The position numbers and the translations under genes are program-made. The notes below the pieces were generated by a model. That model saw only the letters and a list, made by a program, of their open reading frames with translations. It did no database searches and was not told the origin of the DNA. DNA of 64,000 nt, taken from positions 3,224,001 through 3,288,000 of the forward strand of contig NZ_CP043505.1 in assembly GCF_008365295.1 (NCBI RefSeq), read 5' to 3'. This DNA is from Agromyces intestinalis (GTDB taxonomy: Bacteria; Actinomycetota; Actinomycetes; Actinomycetales; Microbacteriaceae). Shown piece by piece: positions 1 through 9,875 of the stretch; within the stretch, counting starts at the first letter, position 1, and each line of letters opens with the position of its first letter.

Positions 1-83
1 TGTCGGTCACCGTGCTGAGCTTCATCATGCTCGGCGAGGTCGCCCGCGACGCGCTCGACCCGAAGGCGAGGGCCCGTCGATGA
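1..83 (+). CDS. ABC transporter permease, C-terminal end (partial)
   Basis: Only the last 26 residues are inside the window, read from base 3 to a TGA at 81-83. They end in LGEVARDALDPKARARR, the cytoplasmic tail typical of DppC/OppC-type peptide permeases, where LGxxxRDxLDP is a common ending. The stop overlaps the ATG of the next gene (ATGA at 80-83), so it is translationally coupled to the ATPase gene. The call rests on this short tail and on the neighbour, an oligopeptide-type double ATPase. The substrate-binding protein and the other permease would lie upstream, outside the window. Confidence 0.75.
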   Translation, partial: SVTVLSFIMLGEVARDALDPKARARR

Positions 84-1837
84 GCGCCACCCTGAACGGA
101 GCGAACGTGCAGAACGGCGAGGAGCAGCCGCTCCTGCAGATCAAGGACCTCGAGGTCGGGTTCAAGACCCAGGAGGGCATGGTGACCGCCGTCGACGGCG
201 TGAGCTTCACCCTCTACCGCGGGCAGAGCCTGGCGATCGTGGGCGAGTCGGGTTCCGGCAAGTCGACGACGGCCCACGCGATCATCAACCTGCTGCCCGG
301 CAGCGGTCGGGTCACCGGCGGGCAGATCCTGCTCGACGGGCAGGACTTGACGAAGGTCTCCAAGCGCGAGATGGAGCAGATCCGCGGTCGCAAGATCGGG
401 TTCGTGCCCCAGGACCCGATGTCGAACCTCAACCCGGTGTGGTCGATCGGCTTCCAGGTCGAGGAGGCGATTCAGGCCAACGGCATCGCCAGCGGCAAGA
501 AGGCCGTGAAGGCCCGCGCGATCGAGGTGCTGAAGCAGGCCGGCCTGCAGGACGCCGACCGGCGCCTGAAGCAGTTCCCGCACCAGTTCTCGGGCGGTAT
601 GCGCCAGCGCGTGCTCATCGGCATGGGCCTGGCCGCCGAGCCGCAGCTGCTCATCGCCGACGAGCCGACCTCGGCGCTCGACGTCACGGTGCAGCGGGTC
701 ATCCTCGACCACCTCGAGTCGTTGACCCGCGAACTCGGCACCACCCTGCTGTTCATCACACACGACCTCGGCCTCGCGGCCGAGCGCGCCGAGCAGCTCG
801 TCGTGATGTACAAGGGCAAGATCGTCGAGTCGGGTCCGTCGGTGCAGATCCTGCAGAACCCGCAGCACCCGTACACGCAGCGGCTGGTCGCCGCGGCGCC
901 GAGCCTCGCCTCGCGTCGCATCCAGGCGTCGGGCAGCATTCAGGCGGCCGAGCAGGCGATCGAGGCGGATGCCTCTGCCGTTGCGGGCGAAGAGATCGAC
1001 CTCATCGCGACCGCCGAGGCGCGTGCCGAGGCGCTCGAGGCCGCGGCCGAGCAGCCGCCGGCGATCGTGGTCGAGAACCTGACCAAGGTGTTCAAGATCC
1101 GTGGTTCGGGCGACTTCACCGCGGTCGACGACGTGTCGTTCCAGATCGCCAAGGGCACCACCACGGCGCTCGTGGGCGAGTCGGGCTCGGGCAAGTCGAC
1201 GGTCGCGAAGATGATCCTGAAGCTCGAGGACTCGACGAAGGGTCGCATCCTCGTCGGCGGCAAGGACCTGGCCTCGACGACCGGCGGCGAGCTCTTCGCC
1301 CTGCGCAGCCGCATGCAGCCGGTCTTCCAGGACCCGTACGGTTCGCTGAACCCGTTGCGCAACATCGGCAACACCATCGCCGAGCCGCTCTTCACGCACA
1401 AGGTCGGCACACGTGCCGAGCGACGTGCGCGGGTGCGCGAGCTGCTCGACCAGGTGTCGCTGCCCCAGTCGCTGATCGGGCGCTACCCGAACGAGCTGTC
1501 GGGCGGCCAGCGTCAGCGCATCGCGATCGCGCGCGCCCTCGCGCTGAAGCCCGAGATCATCGTCCTCGACGAGGCGGTCTCGGCGCTCGACGTGCTCGTG
1601 CAGGCGCAGATCCTGCGTCTGCTCGCCGACCTGCAGGCCGAACTGGGGTTGACCTACCTGTTCATCACGCACGACCTCGCGGTCGTTCGGGTGATCGCCG
1701 ACAACGTGTGCGTCATGCAGCGCGGTCGCATCGTCGAGGCGGCGACGACCGACGAGGTCTTCGACGACCCGAAGGAGCAGTACACGCGCGACCTGCTCGC
1801 CGCGATCCCGGGCGCGAACCTGATGCTCGGCGCGTAG
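80..1837 (+). CDS. Fused dipeptide/oligopeptide ABC transporter ATP-binding protein (DppD-DppF type)
   Basis: A 585-residue protein carrying two complete ABC ATPase units, which power peptide (or nickel/glutathione-like) import at the inner face of the membrane. Unit 1 has Walker A GESGSGKS at about residues 55-62, the signature SGGMRQR and Walker B LLIADEPTSALD. Unit 2 has Walker A at about 365-372, SGGQRQR and IIVLDEAVSALD. A proline-containing peptide-family block (QHPYTQRL) follows unit 1, as in DppD. An Ala/Glu-rich linker of about 60 residues joins the halves. Many bacteria encode the two ATPases separately; the fusion is common in actinobacteria. The start overlaps the permease stop by four bases. 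The substrate cannot be read from the ATPase alone. Confidence 0.93.
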   Translation: MSATLNGANVQNGEEQPLLQIKDLEVGFKTQEGMVTAVDGVSFTLYRGQSLAIVGESGSGKSTTAHAIINLLPGSGRVTGGQILLDGQDLTKVSKREMEQIRGRKIGFVPQDPMSNLNPVWSIGFQVEEAIQANGIASGKKAVKARAIEVLKQAGLQDADRRLKQFPHQFSGGMRQRVLIGMGLAAEPQLLIADEPTSALDVTVQRVILDHLESLTRELGTTLLFITHDLGLAAERAEQLVVMYKGKIVESGPSVQILQNPQHPYTQRLVAAAPSLASRRIQASGSIQAAEQAIEADASAVAGEEIDLIATAEARAEALEAAAEQPPAIVVENLTKVFKIRGSGDFTAVDDVSFQIAKGTTTALVGESGSGKSTVAKMILKLEDSTKGRILVGGKDLASTTGGELFALRSRMQPVFQDPYGSLNPLRNIGNTIAEPLFTHKVGTRAERRARVRELLDQVSLPQSLIGRYPNELSGGQRQRIAIARALALKPEIIVLDEAVSALDVLVQAQILRLLADLQAELGLTYLFITHDLAVVRVIADNVCVMQRGRIVEAATTDEVFDDPKEQYTRDLLAAIPGANLMLGA

Positions 1838-1890
1838 CCGAGACATCCGGTCGCCCGATCGATCGCACCGGTCCGCTCGATCCCACCGGC

Positions 1891-1927
1891 CCGAACGCCC
1901 GTCCGCCTCGTGCGGCCGGGCGTTCGG
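1891..1927 (+). terminator. Intrinsic-type hairpin after the ABC transporter operon
   Basis: Perfect 11-bp arms CCGAACGCCCG (1891-1901) and CGGGCGTTCGG (1917-1927) enclose a smaller CCGC/GCGG stem. There is no clear U-tract, as is usual in high-GC actinobacteria. It lies 53 bases after the ATPase stop. Confidence 0.7.
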
Positions 1928-1949
1928 CGTCCACTCGGGTTGCGCGCGG

Positions 1950-1955
1950 TAGGCT
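1950..1955 (+). promoter_or_regulatory. Predicted -10 element of typA
   Basis: TAGGCT at 1950-1955 matches the actinobacterial TANNNT -10. It would give a leader of about 115 bases before typA. No convincing -35 is visible. Confidence 0.5.
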
Positions 1956-2078
1956 GGATGTCGCGCCCGCCGCGTTTGCGGCCGACGGTGCTCCCCAGAC
2001 TTCCATCAGCGCATCCGTGCTGCCGGCGCGCGACCGTGCGCAGCAGGCGGCGGATGCCCCACCGCGAGGACTCCACAC

Positions 2079-3983
<1,905 letters not shown>

Positions 3984-4003
3984 GCTCGGCTTCGTCGAAC
4001 GAA

Positions 4004-4038
4004 CGGATGCCTCGGGGCCGCGTGCCCCGGGGCATCCG
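4004..4038 (+). terminator. Terminator hairpin after typA, built from CGGATGCC/GGCATCCG
   Basis: CGGATGCCTCGGGGC (4004-4018) pairs with GCCCCGGGGCATCCG (4024-4038) over 15 bp with one G-U pair and a 5-base loop. It is one of several terminators in the window whose stem begins with CGGATGCC. Confidence 0.85.
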
Positions 4039-4200
4039 TGTTCTCCGCGGTGGTGGTGATGAGAGCGCGACCAGCGCTTTGACGATTCACGGATGTTCCG
4101 GGCAGGGACCTCTCAGAAACGACCCGTACGGTAGCTGAAGTTTTCTCAGCCGTGTACTCGTGACTGAACGCCCCCGATACGAAACCCGAACTCCTCACGT

Positions 4201-4998
4201 ATGACTCTGCCCCCTCACGGCCGCCGCGCGGCCGCCACGCCCCCGCACGCCCGCTTCACCCGACTCGCCGCCGGCGCCCGCCGCTCGGGCGGCACCCGGC
4301 CCCTGCTCGCCTCACTCGGCCTCACGTTCGCCGCCGGCCTGTTCGCAGCGACCAGCATCCCGGCGCTCGCACTCACCGCGACCGCCCCTGAGGACCAGCC
4401 GGTGGCGAGCGTGTACGAGCCCGTGGTGGAGGACACGATCGTCGCTGCGCCGCAGACGGTCGATTCGCACGCATCGATCGACACGGTTCCCGACGAGTCG
4501 TACGTCGTCGAGCTCGCCCCGCCGCCCATCACCTCGCAGGTCGCCGGGCTCGGCACGATCTCGCTCGTGAAGACGGCCGCGATCGTGTGGCCGGTCGTCG
4601 ACCCGAGCCGCACGAGTTCGGGCTTCGGCCCGCGCGAGGCACCCTGTGGGGGCTGCTCGACCTACCACGACGGCATCGACTTCACGCCGGGCAGCGGCAC
4701 GCCGGTGATGTCGCTCGCCGACGGCGTGGTCGTGCTCGCGACCGAGAACGGCGGCGGGCTCGGGGTCAACGTCGAGGTGCAGCACAACATCGACGGCCAG
4801 ATCATCACGAGCTCGTACGCGCACATGCAGTTCGGCTCGATCGCGGTGTCGGTCGGCCAGCAGGTCAGCGCCGGCCAGCAGCTGGGTCTCGTCGGCACGA
4901 CCGGCCAGTCGACCGGCCCCCACCTGCACCTCGAGATGTTCGGCGCCGACGGCGTGCGCTTCGACGGCATGGCCTGGTTGAAGTCGCGACTCGGCTGA
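4201..4998 (+). CDS. Secreted M23-family metallopeptidase (peptidoglycan endopeptidase)
   Basis: A 265-residue exported cell-wall hydrolase of the LytM/M23 type. A basic N-terminus is followed by a hydrophobic segment at about residues 36-58 (PLLASLGLTFAAGLFAA), a signal peptide or anchor. After a Thr/Val/Pro-rich linker, the M23 domain covers about residues 125-265. Zinc ligands are visible: H156 and D160 in YHDGIDF, and HLHLE with H241/H243. These are the residues expected for cleavage of peptide cross-links. The start ATG 4201 has no Shine-Dalgarno sequence. The 200-base upstream region contains the typA terminator and probably the promoter, but I cannot place the -10 securely. Confidence 0.9.
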   Translation: MTLPPHGRRAAATPPHARFTRLAAGARRSGGTRPLLASLGLTFAAGLFAATSIPALALTATAPEDQPVASVYEPVVEDTIVAAPQTVDSHASIDTVPDESYVVELAPPPITSQVAGLGTISLVKTAAIVWPVVDPSRTSSGFGPREAPCGGCSTYHDGIDFTPGSGTPVMSLADGVVVLATENGGGLGVNVEVQHNIDGQIITSSYAHMQFGSIAVSVGQQVSAGQQLGLVGTTGQSTGPHLHLEMFGADGVRFDGMAWLKSRLG

Positions 4999-5026
4999 GC
5001 AGGGGCGTCTGACGCCGCGCTCGGTG

Positions 5027-5082
5027 CCCCGGAGGCCCAGCCCCGGAGGCCCAGCCCCGGAGGCCCAGCCCCGGAGGCCTAG
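5027..5082. repeat. Four tandem copies of a 14-bp repeat
   Basis: CCCCGGAGGCCCAG occurs at 5027-5040, 5041-5054 and 5055-5068, with a final variant CCCCGGAGGCCTAG at 5069-5082. The last copy contains the stop codon of the enoyl-CoA hydratase gene, so the array lies between two convergent genes and touches the 3' end of one. Confidence 0.95.
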
Positions 5083-5909
5083 TGCCCCGGGAACTCGGGC
5101 GCGCGCTTTTCGAGGAACGCCGCGATGCCCTCGTCGTGATCGGCGGTCGAGAACGCGTCGCGGAATCCCGCGATCTCGAGCTCGACGGCCGTCGCGGTCG
5201 GCGTGCCCGCCGCGGCGACCAGCACACGCTTGGCGATGCCCACCGCCGTCCACGCCTGCTTCGCGGCGAGCTCGACCGTCTCGCGTGCACCCGCGAGCAA
5301 AGCCTCGCGGTCGGCGAACCGCCGCACGACCAGGCCCGCGTCGACCGCCTCGTCGATGCCGATGCGCCGGCCGGTGTAGATGAGCTCCTTCGCGCGTGCG
5401 GCGCCGACCGCGCGCGGCAGTCGCACGGTGCCGCCGAACCCCGGGATGAGGCCCAAGGCGACCTCGGGCTGGCCGAAGCTCGAGGCATCCGTCGCGTAGA
5501 TGAGGTCGCAGGCGAGCGCGAGCTCGAGCCCGCCGCCGAGCGCGAAGCCGTCGACGCACGCGATGACCGGAACGGGCAGTGCCTCGAGGGCGGCCGCGAC
5601 CGCGTGCCCCTTCGCGGCGACCGCTGCGCCCTCGTCGGGCGTGAGCTCGCGCATCGCGCGGATGTCGGCGCCCGCGACGAACGCTCGTCCGCCGGCTCCG
5701 ACCAGCAGCACGCCGCGCAGCGACGGACCGGCCTCGGCGAGCTCGGCGACCGCGGCGGCGAGCGCGTCCAGCACCTCGGGGGAGAGGGCGTTCAGGGATG
5801 CCTCTCGATCGATGACGATCGTGGCGATCGCGCCGTCGCGCTCGATCCGGACCGCGTCGGGCTGGTTCGCGTCGGAGGACGGGGACTCGGGCTGCTCGGG
5901 CATCTGCAT
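5079..5909 (-). CDS. Enoyl-CoA hydratase/isomerase family protein
   Basis: A 276-residue crotonase-fold enzyme, probably hydrating enoyl-CoA in fatty-acid beta-oxidation. The oxyanion-hole segment GGRAFVAGADIRAM is present. Both catalytic glutamates of true hydratases are present too: one in GFALGGGLELALACDLIYA and one in FGQPEVALGLIPGFGGT. The C-terminus ends in EKRAPEFPGH, normal for the family. Start ATG 5909 follows GGAGAGG seven bases upstream on the minus strand; a second in-frame ATG lies at 5903. Longer in-frame extensions upstream are Pro/Arg-rich and look non-coding. A TACCGT -10 candidate is at 5958-5963. The gene stands alone, convergent with the M23 gene. Confidence 0.92.
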   Translation of the reverse strand: MQMPEQPESPSSDANQPDAVRIERDGAIATIVIDREASLNALSPEVLDALAAAVAELAEAGPSLRGVLLVGAGGRAFVAGADIRAMRELTPDEGAAVAAKGHAVAAALEALPVPVIACVDGFALGGGLELALACDLIYATDASSFGQPEVALGLIPGFGGTVRLPRAVGAARAKELIYTGRRIGIDEAVDAGLVVRRFADREALLAGARETVELAAKQAWTAVGIAKRVLVAAAGTPTATAVELEIAGFRDAFSTADHDEGIAAFLEKRAPEFPGH

Positions 5910-5991
5910 CGATCCTCTCCGCGGTGGCGGCGGCCGCCGCTGTGACGCCTGCGTTCCACGGTACGGCATGGCCGCTCACGACCCCGACCGG

Positions 5992-5997
5992 TAGACT
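5992..5997 (+). promoter_or_regulatory. Predicted -10 element for the lipoprotein/membrane gene pair
   Basis: TAGACT at 5992-5997, about 37 bases before the ATG at 6034. The ATG has its own GGAGG at 6023-6027. Confidence 0.5.
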
Positions 5998-6033
5998 CCG
6001 GCTCAGCCCGTCGACCCGCCGAGGAGGCTCGTC

Positions 6034-6498
6034 ATGTCCACCGTGCGCATCCATCGCGCGCTCGCCGCGGCCGGTGTGTCCACCGTGATCGCCATCGGGC
6101 TCACCGGCTGCTTCAACCCGTTCGAGCGGATGGTGCAGCAGGGCGTCGAAGACGCGGTCGAGGGCGCCGTGGAGGGCGCGACCGGGGGCGACGTCTCGAT
6201 CGGCGAGCTGCCCTCCGGGTTCCCCGAGTCCGAGATCCCGCTCATCGAGGGCGAGGTCGTCTTCGCCGCCGGCGCGCCCAACCAAGAGGGCGAGGGGTGG
6301 CTCATCACGATCAAGTCGCCGGCCGCCGACCCGGTCGCCGACGCGGTGGCGAAGCTCGAAGCGGCCGGCTTCACGACCGATCCGAACCTCGAGGGCGTCG
6401 ACCTGCAGGGCATGGCGATCCGCACGAACGGTACCTGGACGGTCTGGGTCGGCGGCGACACCGACGGCGTCGCCTACACCGTGGCGCGCACCGAATGA
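6034..6498 (+). CDS. Putative lipoprotein of unknown function
   Basis: A 154-residue protein with an N-terminal lipoprotein signal: hydrophobic [10 protein letters not shown] followed by lipobox LTGC (Cys about residue 25). The mature part starts [22 protein letters not shown], then a compact domain with [15 protein letters not shown] and a TWTVWVGG strand near the end. No catalytic motif is recognised. GGAGG at 6023-6027 sits six bases before the ATG. The stop overlaps the next start by four bases, so it is probably made together with the small membrane protein encoded downstream. Confidence 0.85.
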   Translation: MSTVRIHRALAAAGVSTVIAIGLTGCFNPFERMVQQGVEDAVEGAVEGATGGDVSIGELPSGFPESEIPLIEGEVVFAAGAPNQEGEGWLITIKSPAADPVADAVAKLEAAGFTTDPNLEGVDLQGMAIRTNGTWTVWVGGDTDGVAYTVARTE

Positions 6499-6896
6499 GC
6501 GAGATCGGCAATCGCGTCGTCACGATCGTCGTCGGCGCGGCCATCGGGCTCGTCTACGGCGCGATCGCGACGATCGGCCACCGTCACGAGCTTCGCATCG
6601 GCGACGTGACGATCCCATGGGGGCTCACCCTCGCGATCCTCGGCGTCGCCGCCCTGCTGGTGGGTATCCGCCTCGTGATGGACCGGCTCTCGTCGGCCGC
6701 GGCCGCGGCCGGCATCGTCGCGATCGTCGCGGTGCTCACGCTGCCGGGCGTCGGGGGGTCGATTCTCGTGGCGGGCGACATCCGCGGGACGATCTGGGCG
6801 GTGACGCCTGCCGTGGTCGGTGTGCTGGTCGTCGCCTGGCCGAGCCTGCCGGCGCGTCGCAGCGCGACCGCCCCGGTCGGCCGACGCGTAGACTGA
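6495..6896 (+). CDS. Small integral membrane protein of unknown function
   Basis: 133 residues with four hydrophobic segments, at about 8-26, 40-58, 67-87 and 97-113, so most likely a four-helix membrane protein. It starts with an ATG that overlaps the upstream stop (ATGA 6495-6498) and ends with a basic tail. Its coding end contains the predicted -10 (TAGACT 6889-6894) of the ferredoxin gene. It is probably a partner of the preceding lipoprotein; nothing in the sequence tells the role. Confidence 0.85.
   Translation: MSEIGNRVVTIVVGAAIGLVYGAIATIGHRHELRIGDVTIPWGLTLAILGVAALLVGIRLVMDRLSSAAAAAGIVAIVAVLTLPGVGGSILVAGDIRGTIWAVTPAVVGVLVVAWPSLPARRSATAPVGRRVD
6889..6894 (+). promoter_or_regulatory. 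Predicted -10 element of fdxA-dapC
   Basis: TAGACT at 6889-6894, inside the last codons of the preceding gene. The expected transcription start near 6901 leaves a short leader containing GAAGGG (6911-6916) before GTG 6929. Confidence 0.55.
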
Positions 6897-6928
6897 CACT
6901 CCAGCCACCTGAAGGGAACGCGCCCACT

Positions 6929-7249
6929 GTGACCTACGTCATCGCCCTCCCCTGCGTCGATGTCAAAGACCGTGCCTGCGTCGACGAGTGTCCGGTCGAC
7001 TGCATCTACGAGGGCGAACGTTCGTTGTACATCCACCCCGACGAGTGCGTCGACTGCGGCGCCTGCGAGCCCGTGTGCCCCGTCGAGGCGATCTACTACG
7101 AAGACGACCTGCCCGAGGAGTGGGCCGACTACTACAAGGCGAATGTCGAGTTCTTCGACGAGATCGGTTCGCCGGGCGGTGCCGCGAAGGTCGGCGTGCT
7201 GGCGTTCGACCACCCCCTTGTCGCCGCCCTGCCCCCGCAGGGGCACTGA
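6929..7249 (+). CDS. fdxA: Seven-iron ferredoxin (3Fe-4S/4Fe-4S)
   Basis: A 106-residue soluble electron carrier. The N-terminus [20 protein letters not shown] and the second block [16 protein letters not shown] give the spacing of actinobacterial seven-iron ferredoxins (FdxA/FdxC), including the conserved DDLPEEW after the second cluster. GTG 6929 is the only start that yields the family N-terminus directly; GAAGGG lies 12 bases upstream. The gene ends three bases before the start of dapC, and this ferredoxin-dapC pair is a conserved actinobacterial arrangement (M. tuberculosis Rv1177-Rv1178, from memory). The physiological partner is not known from sequence. Confidence 0.95.
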   Translation: MTYVIALPCVDVKDRACVDECPVDCIYEGERSLYIHPDECVDCGACEPVCPVEAIYYEDDLPEEWADYYKANVEFFDEIGSPGGAAKVGVLAFDHPLVAALPPQGH

Positions 7250-7251
7250 CG

Positions 7252-8367
7252 GTGGCGCTCGGAGCGCTTCCCGACTACCCGTGGGATCTCATGGGTCCCT
7301 TCCGCGCCCGCGCCGAGGCGCATCCCGACGGCGTCGTCGACCTCTCGATCGGCTCGCCCGTCGACCCGACGCCCGACATCGTGCGCGCCGCGCTCGCCGA
7401 GGCCACCGACGCGCACGCCTACCCCACCACGATCGGCACGCCCGCCCTGCGCGAGGCGATCGTCGACTGGTTCCGGCGTCGGCGTGGCGTCACGGGACTC
7501 GACGCGGCATCCGTACTGCCCACCATCGGCTCCAAAGAGCTCGTCGCGCTGCTGCCGTTCATGCTCGGCGTTGGTGAGGGCGACGTCGTCGTGCATCCGC
7601 GCGCCGCGTACCCCACCTACGAGATGGGCGCGGTGCTGAGCGGCGCGACCGCGTTCGCCTCCGACGATCCGGCCGAGTGGCCGGCCGCGACGCGCCTGGT
7701 CTGGCTGAACAGCCCGGGCAACCCCGACGGGCGGGTGCTCGGCGTCGACGAGCTGCGGGCCGCCCGCGCTCGCGTGCGCGAACTCGGCGCCGTGATCGTG
7801 GGCGACGAGTGCTACGCCGAGCTCGGCTGGGAGGGCGAGTGGTCGGATGCCCCGGTGCCGAGCCTGCTCGATCCGCGGGTCACCGACGGCGACCACGGCG
7901 GCACGCTCGCGATCTACTCGCTCTCGAAGCAGTCGAACATGGCGGGGTACCGCGCCGCCTTCGTCGCCGGCGACCCGGCGCTCATCGCGAGGCTCACCAA
8001 CGTGCGCAAGCACGCCGGACTCATGCTGCCGGCACCGCTGCAGCACGCGATGGTCGTGGCCCTCGGCGACGACGCGCACGTCGCCGCGCAGAAGGCGCGG
8101 TACCGCGCCCGGCGCGACCTGCTGAAGCCGGCGCTCGAGGCGTCGGGGTTCCGCATCGACCGCAGCGAAGCGGGCCTGTATCTGTGGGTCACCGAGGGGC
8201 GCGACGCGTGGGAGTCGATCGGCCGGCTCGCCGATCTCGGCATCGTGGCGGGCCCGGGCCACTTCTACGGCGTGCACTTCCCCGAGCACGTGCGGCTCTC
8301 GCTCACCGCCTCCGACGAGCGCATCGCGGCGGCCGCCCGGCGGCTCAGGGCGGCATCACTGGGGTGA
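7252..8367 (+). CDS. dapC: Succinyldiaminopimelate transaminase (DapC)
   Basis: A 371-residue fold-type I PLP aminotransferase that converts N-succinyl-2-amino-6-ketopimelate to N-succinyl-LL-DAP in the lysine/peptidoglycan pathway. Visible features are DLSIGSPVDPTP near the N-terminus, the NSPGNPDGRV block, the PLP lysine in YSLSKQSNMAGYRAAF (about residue 227) and the C-terminal arginine region HVRLSLTA. The start is GTG 7252, two bases after the ferredoxin stop, so the two are co-translated. dapD and dapE, the steps before and after it in the same pathway, are 5 kb downstream, which strengthens the DapC call over a generic aminotransferase. Confidence 0.92.
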   Translation: MALGALPDYPWDLMGPFRARAEAHPDGVVDLSIGSPVDPTPDIVRAALAEATDAHAYPTTIGTPALREAIVDWFRRRRGVTGLDAASVLPTIGSKELVALLPFMLGVGEGDVVVHPRAAYPTYEMGAVLSGATAFASDDPAEWPAATRLVWLNSPGNPDGRVLGVDELRAARARVRELGAVIVGDECYAELGWEGEWSDAPVPSLLDPRVTDGDHGGTLAIYSLSKQSNMAGYRAAFVAGDPALIARLTNVRKHAGLMLPAPLQHAMVVALGDDAHVAAQKARYRARRDLLKPALEASGFRIDRSEAGLYLWVTEGRDAWESIGRLADLGIVAGPGHFYGVHFPEHVRLSLTASDERIAAAARRLRAASLG

Positions 8368-8423
8368 TCGCCAACCGACGGTGGGATCCGTTGACGGATG
8401 CCACAGTAGGCCGTCGACCCGTC

Positions 8424-8429
8424 TAGGCT
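8424..8429 (+). promoter_or_regulatory. Predicted -10 element of the citrate synthase gene
   Basis: TAGGCT at 8424-8429. It predicts a leader of roughly 65 bases to GTG 8499. Confidence 0.5.
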
Positions 8430-8498
8430 GTATTCGGACTTCGGCGCGATCGCGCCTGGCCGGAGAGGTACCGCGCAGTGACGATCACAGGAGGCGCC

Positions 8499-9809
8499 GT
8501 GAGCGACGTCGTGAACCCACGAGACCAATCGCAGGGTGCTGCGACCGCGAACCTGTCGTACCCCGGCGGGTCGGCCGAGTTCCCGATCCTGCCCGCCGTC
8601 GACGGCGCCTCGAGCCTCGACCTGTCGACGCTCACCCGCCAGACCGGGTTCACCGGTCTCGATTACGGCTTCGTCAACACCGCGTCGACGCGCTCGGCGA
8701 TCACGTACATCGACGGCGGTCAGGGTATTCTGCGCTATCGCGGCTACCCGATCGAAGAGCTCGCCGAGCACTCGACGTTCCTCGAGGTCGCGTGGCTGCT
8801 CATCTACGGCGAGCTGCCCACCGCCGACCAGCTCGGCGAGTTCGACGAGAAGATCCGTCGGCACACGCTGCTGCACGAAGACCTGAAGCGCTTCTTCTCG
8901 GCGCTGCCGCACACCGCGCACCCGATGGCGGTGCTCTCGAGCGCGGTCGCGGCCCTCTCGACCTACTACGAGGACTCGTCCGACCCGCACGACCCCGACC
9001 ACGTCGAGCTCACCACGGTGCGGCTGCTCGCGAAGCTCCCGGTCATCGCGGCGTACGCGCACAAGAAGAGCATCGGGCAGGCGTTCCTGTACCCCGACAA
9101 CTCGCTCGACTTCGTGTCGAACTTCCTCCGCCTCAACTTCGGCAACATGGCCGAGCCGTACGTCGTCGATCCGACGCTCGCGAAGGCGCTCGACCGGCTC
9201 CTGATCCTGCACGAAGACCACGAGCAGAACGCATCGACGTCGACCGTGCGGCTCGTCGGCTCGACCGGCGCCAACCTGTACTCGTCGATCTCGGCGGGCA
9301 TCCAGGCGCTCTCGGGCCCGCTGCACGGCGGGGCCAACGAGGCCGTGCTGCAGATGCTCGCGAAGATTCGCGACTCGGGCGAGGGCGTCGGCCGGTTCGT
9401 CGAGCGCGTGAAGCGCAAGGAAGACGGCGTAAAGCTCATGGGCTTCGGTCACCGGGTGTACAAGAACTACGACCCGCGCGCGAAGATCGTCAAGCAGTCG
9501 GCCGACGCGGTGCTCGAGGCACTCGGCGTGAACGACCCGCTGCTCGACATCGCGAAGGAGCTCGAGCAGTTCGCCCTCGAGGACGAGTACTTCAAAGAGC
9601 GCCGGCTCTACCCGAACGTCGACTTCTACACCGGCGTCATCTACAAGGCCATGGGCTTCCCGACCCGTATGTTCACCGTGCTCTTCGCGATCGGCCGGCT
9701 TCCCGGCTGGATCGCGCACTGGCGCGAGATGAACCTCGACCCGCAGACCAAGATCGGTCGCCCCCAGCAGCTGTACACGGGCGAGCCCGAGCGGCACTAC
9801 CCGCGCTGA
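8499..9809 (+). CDS. gltA: Citrate synthase (type II)
   Basis: A 436-residue citrate synthase, condensing oxaloacetate and acetyl-CoA at entry to the TCA cycle. Family blocks: YIDGGQGILRYRGYPIEELAE near the N-terminus, catalytic His in GPLHGGANEAVLQML, the second His in GFGHRVYKNYDPRA and the Asp region DFYTGVIYKAMGFP. The length and N-terminal domain fit the hexameric NADH-sensitive bacterial type. I chose GTG 8499 because AGGAGG (8489-8494) is four bases upstream; an in-frame GTG at 8478 with GGAGAGG upstream is the alternative and would add seven residues. Monocistronic, closed by a strong terminator. Confidence 0.96.
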   Translation: MSDVVNPRDQSQGAATANLSYPGGSAEFPILPAVDGASSLDLSTLTRQTGFTGLDYGFVNTASTRSAITYIDGGQGILRYRGYPIEELAEHSTFLEVAWLLIYGELPTADQLGEFDEKIRRHTLLHEDLKRFFSALPHTAHPMAVLSSAVAALSTYYEDSSDPHDPDHVELTTVRLLAKLPVIAAYAHKKSIGQAFLYPDNSLDFVSNFLRLNFGNMAEPYVVDPTLAKALDRLLILHEDHEQNASTSTVRLVGSTGANLYSSISAGIQALSGPLHGGANEAVLQMLAKIRDSGEGVGRFVERVKRKEDGVKLMGFGHRVYKNYDPRAKIVKQSADAVLEALGVNDPLLDIAKELEQFALEDEYFKERRLYPNVDFYTGVIYKAMGFPTRMFTVLFAIGRLPGWIAHWREMNLDPQTKIGRPQQLYTGEPERHYPR

Positions 9810-9821
9810 GCCGCCGCACGA

Positions 9822-9854
9822 AACAGGCCCCATCCGCATGGATCGGGGCCTGTT
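9822..9854. terminator. Bidirectional terminator between gltA and the acylase gene
   Basis: AACAGGCCCC (9822-9831) and GGGGCCTGTT (9845-9854) are perfect complements, and inner ATCC/GGAT extends the stem. It is flanked by A and T residues, so it can serve both convergent genes. Confidence 0.85.
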
Positions 9855-9875
9855 CGCGTTTCGGCGGGCGGCGCC

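Noticed and set aside
3990..4200. c-di-AMP (ydaO-type) riboswitch before the M23 peptidase
   Set aside because: The region is short and lacks the conserved ydaO blocks.
8478..8498. GTG 8478 as the citrate synthase start
   Set aside because: Possible, but AGGAGG just before GTG 8499 is a better ribosome site.
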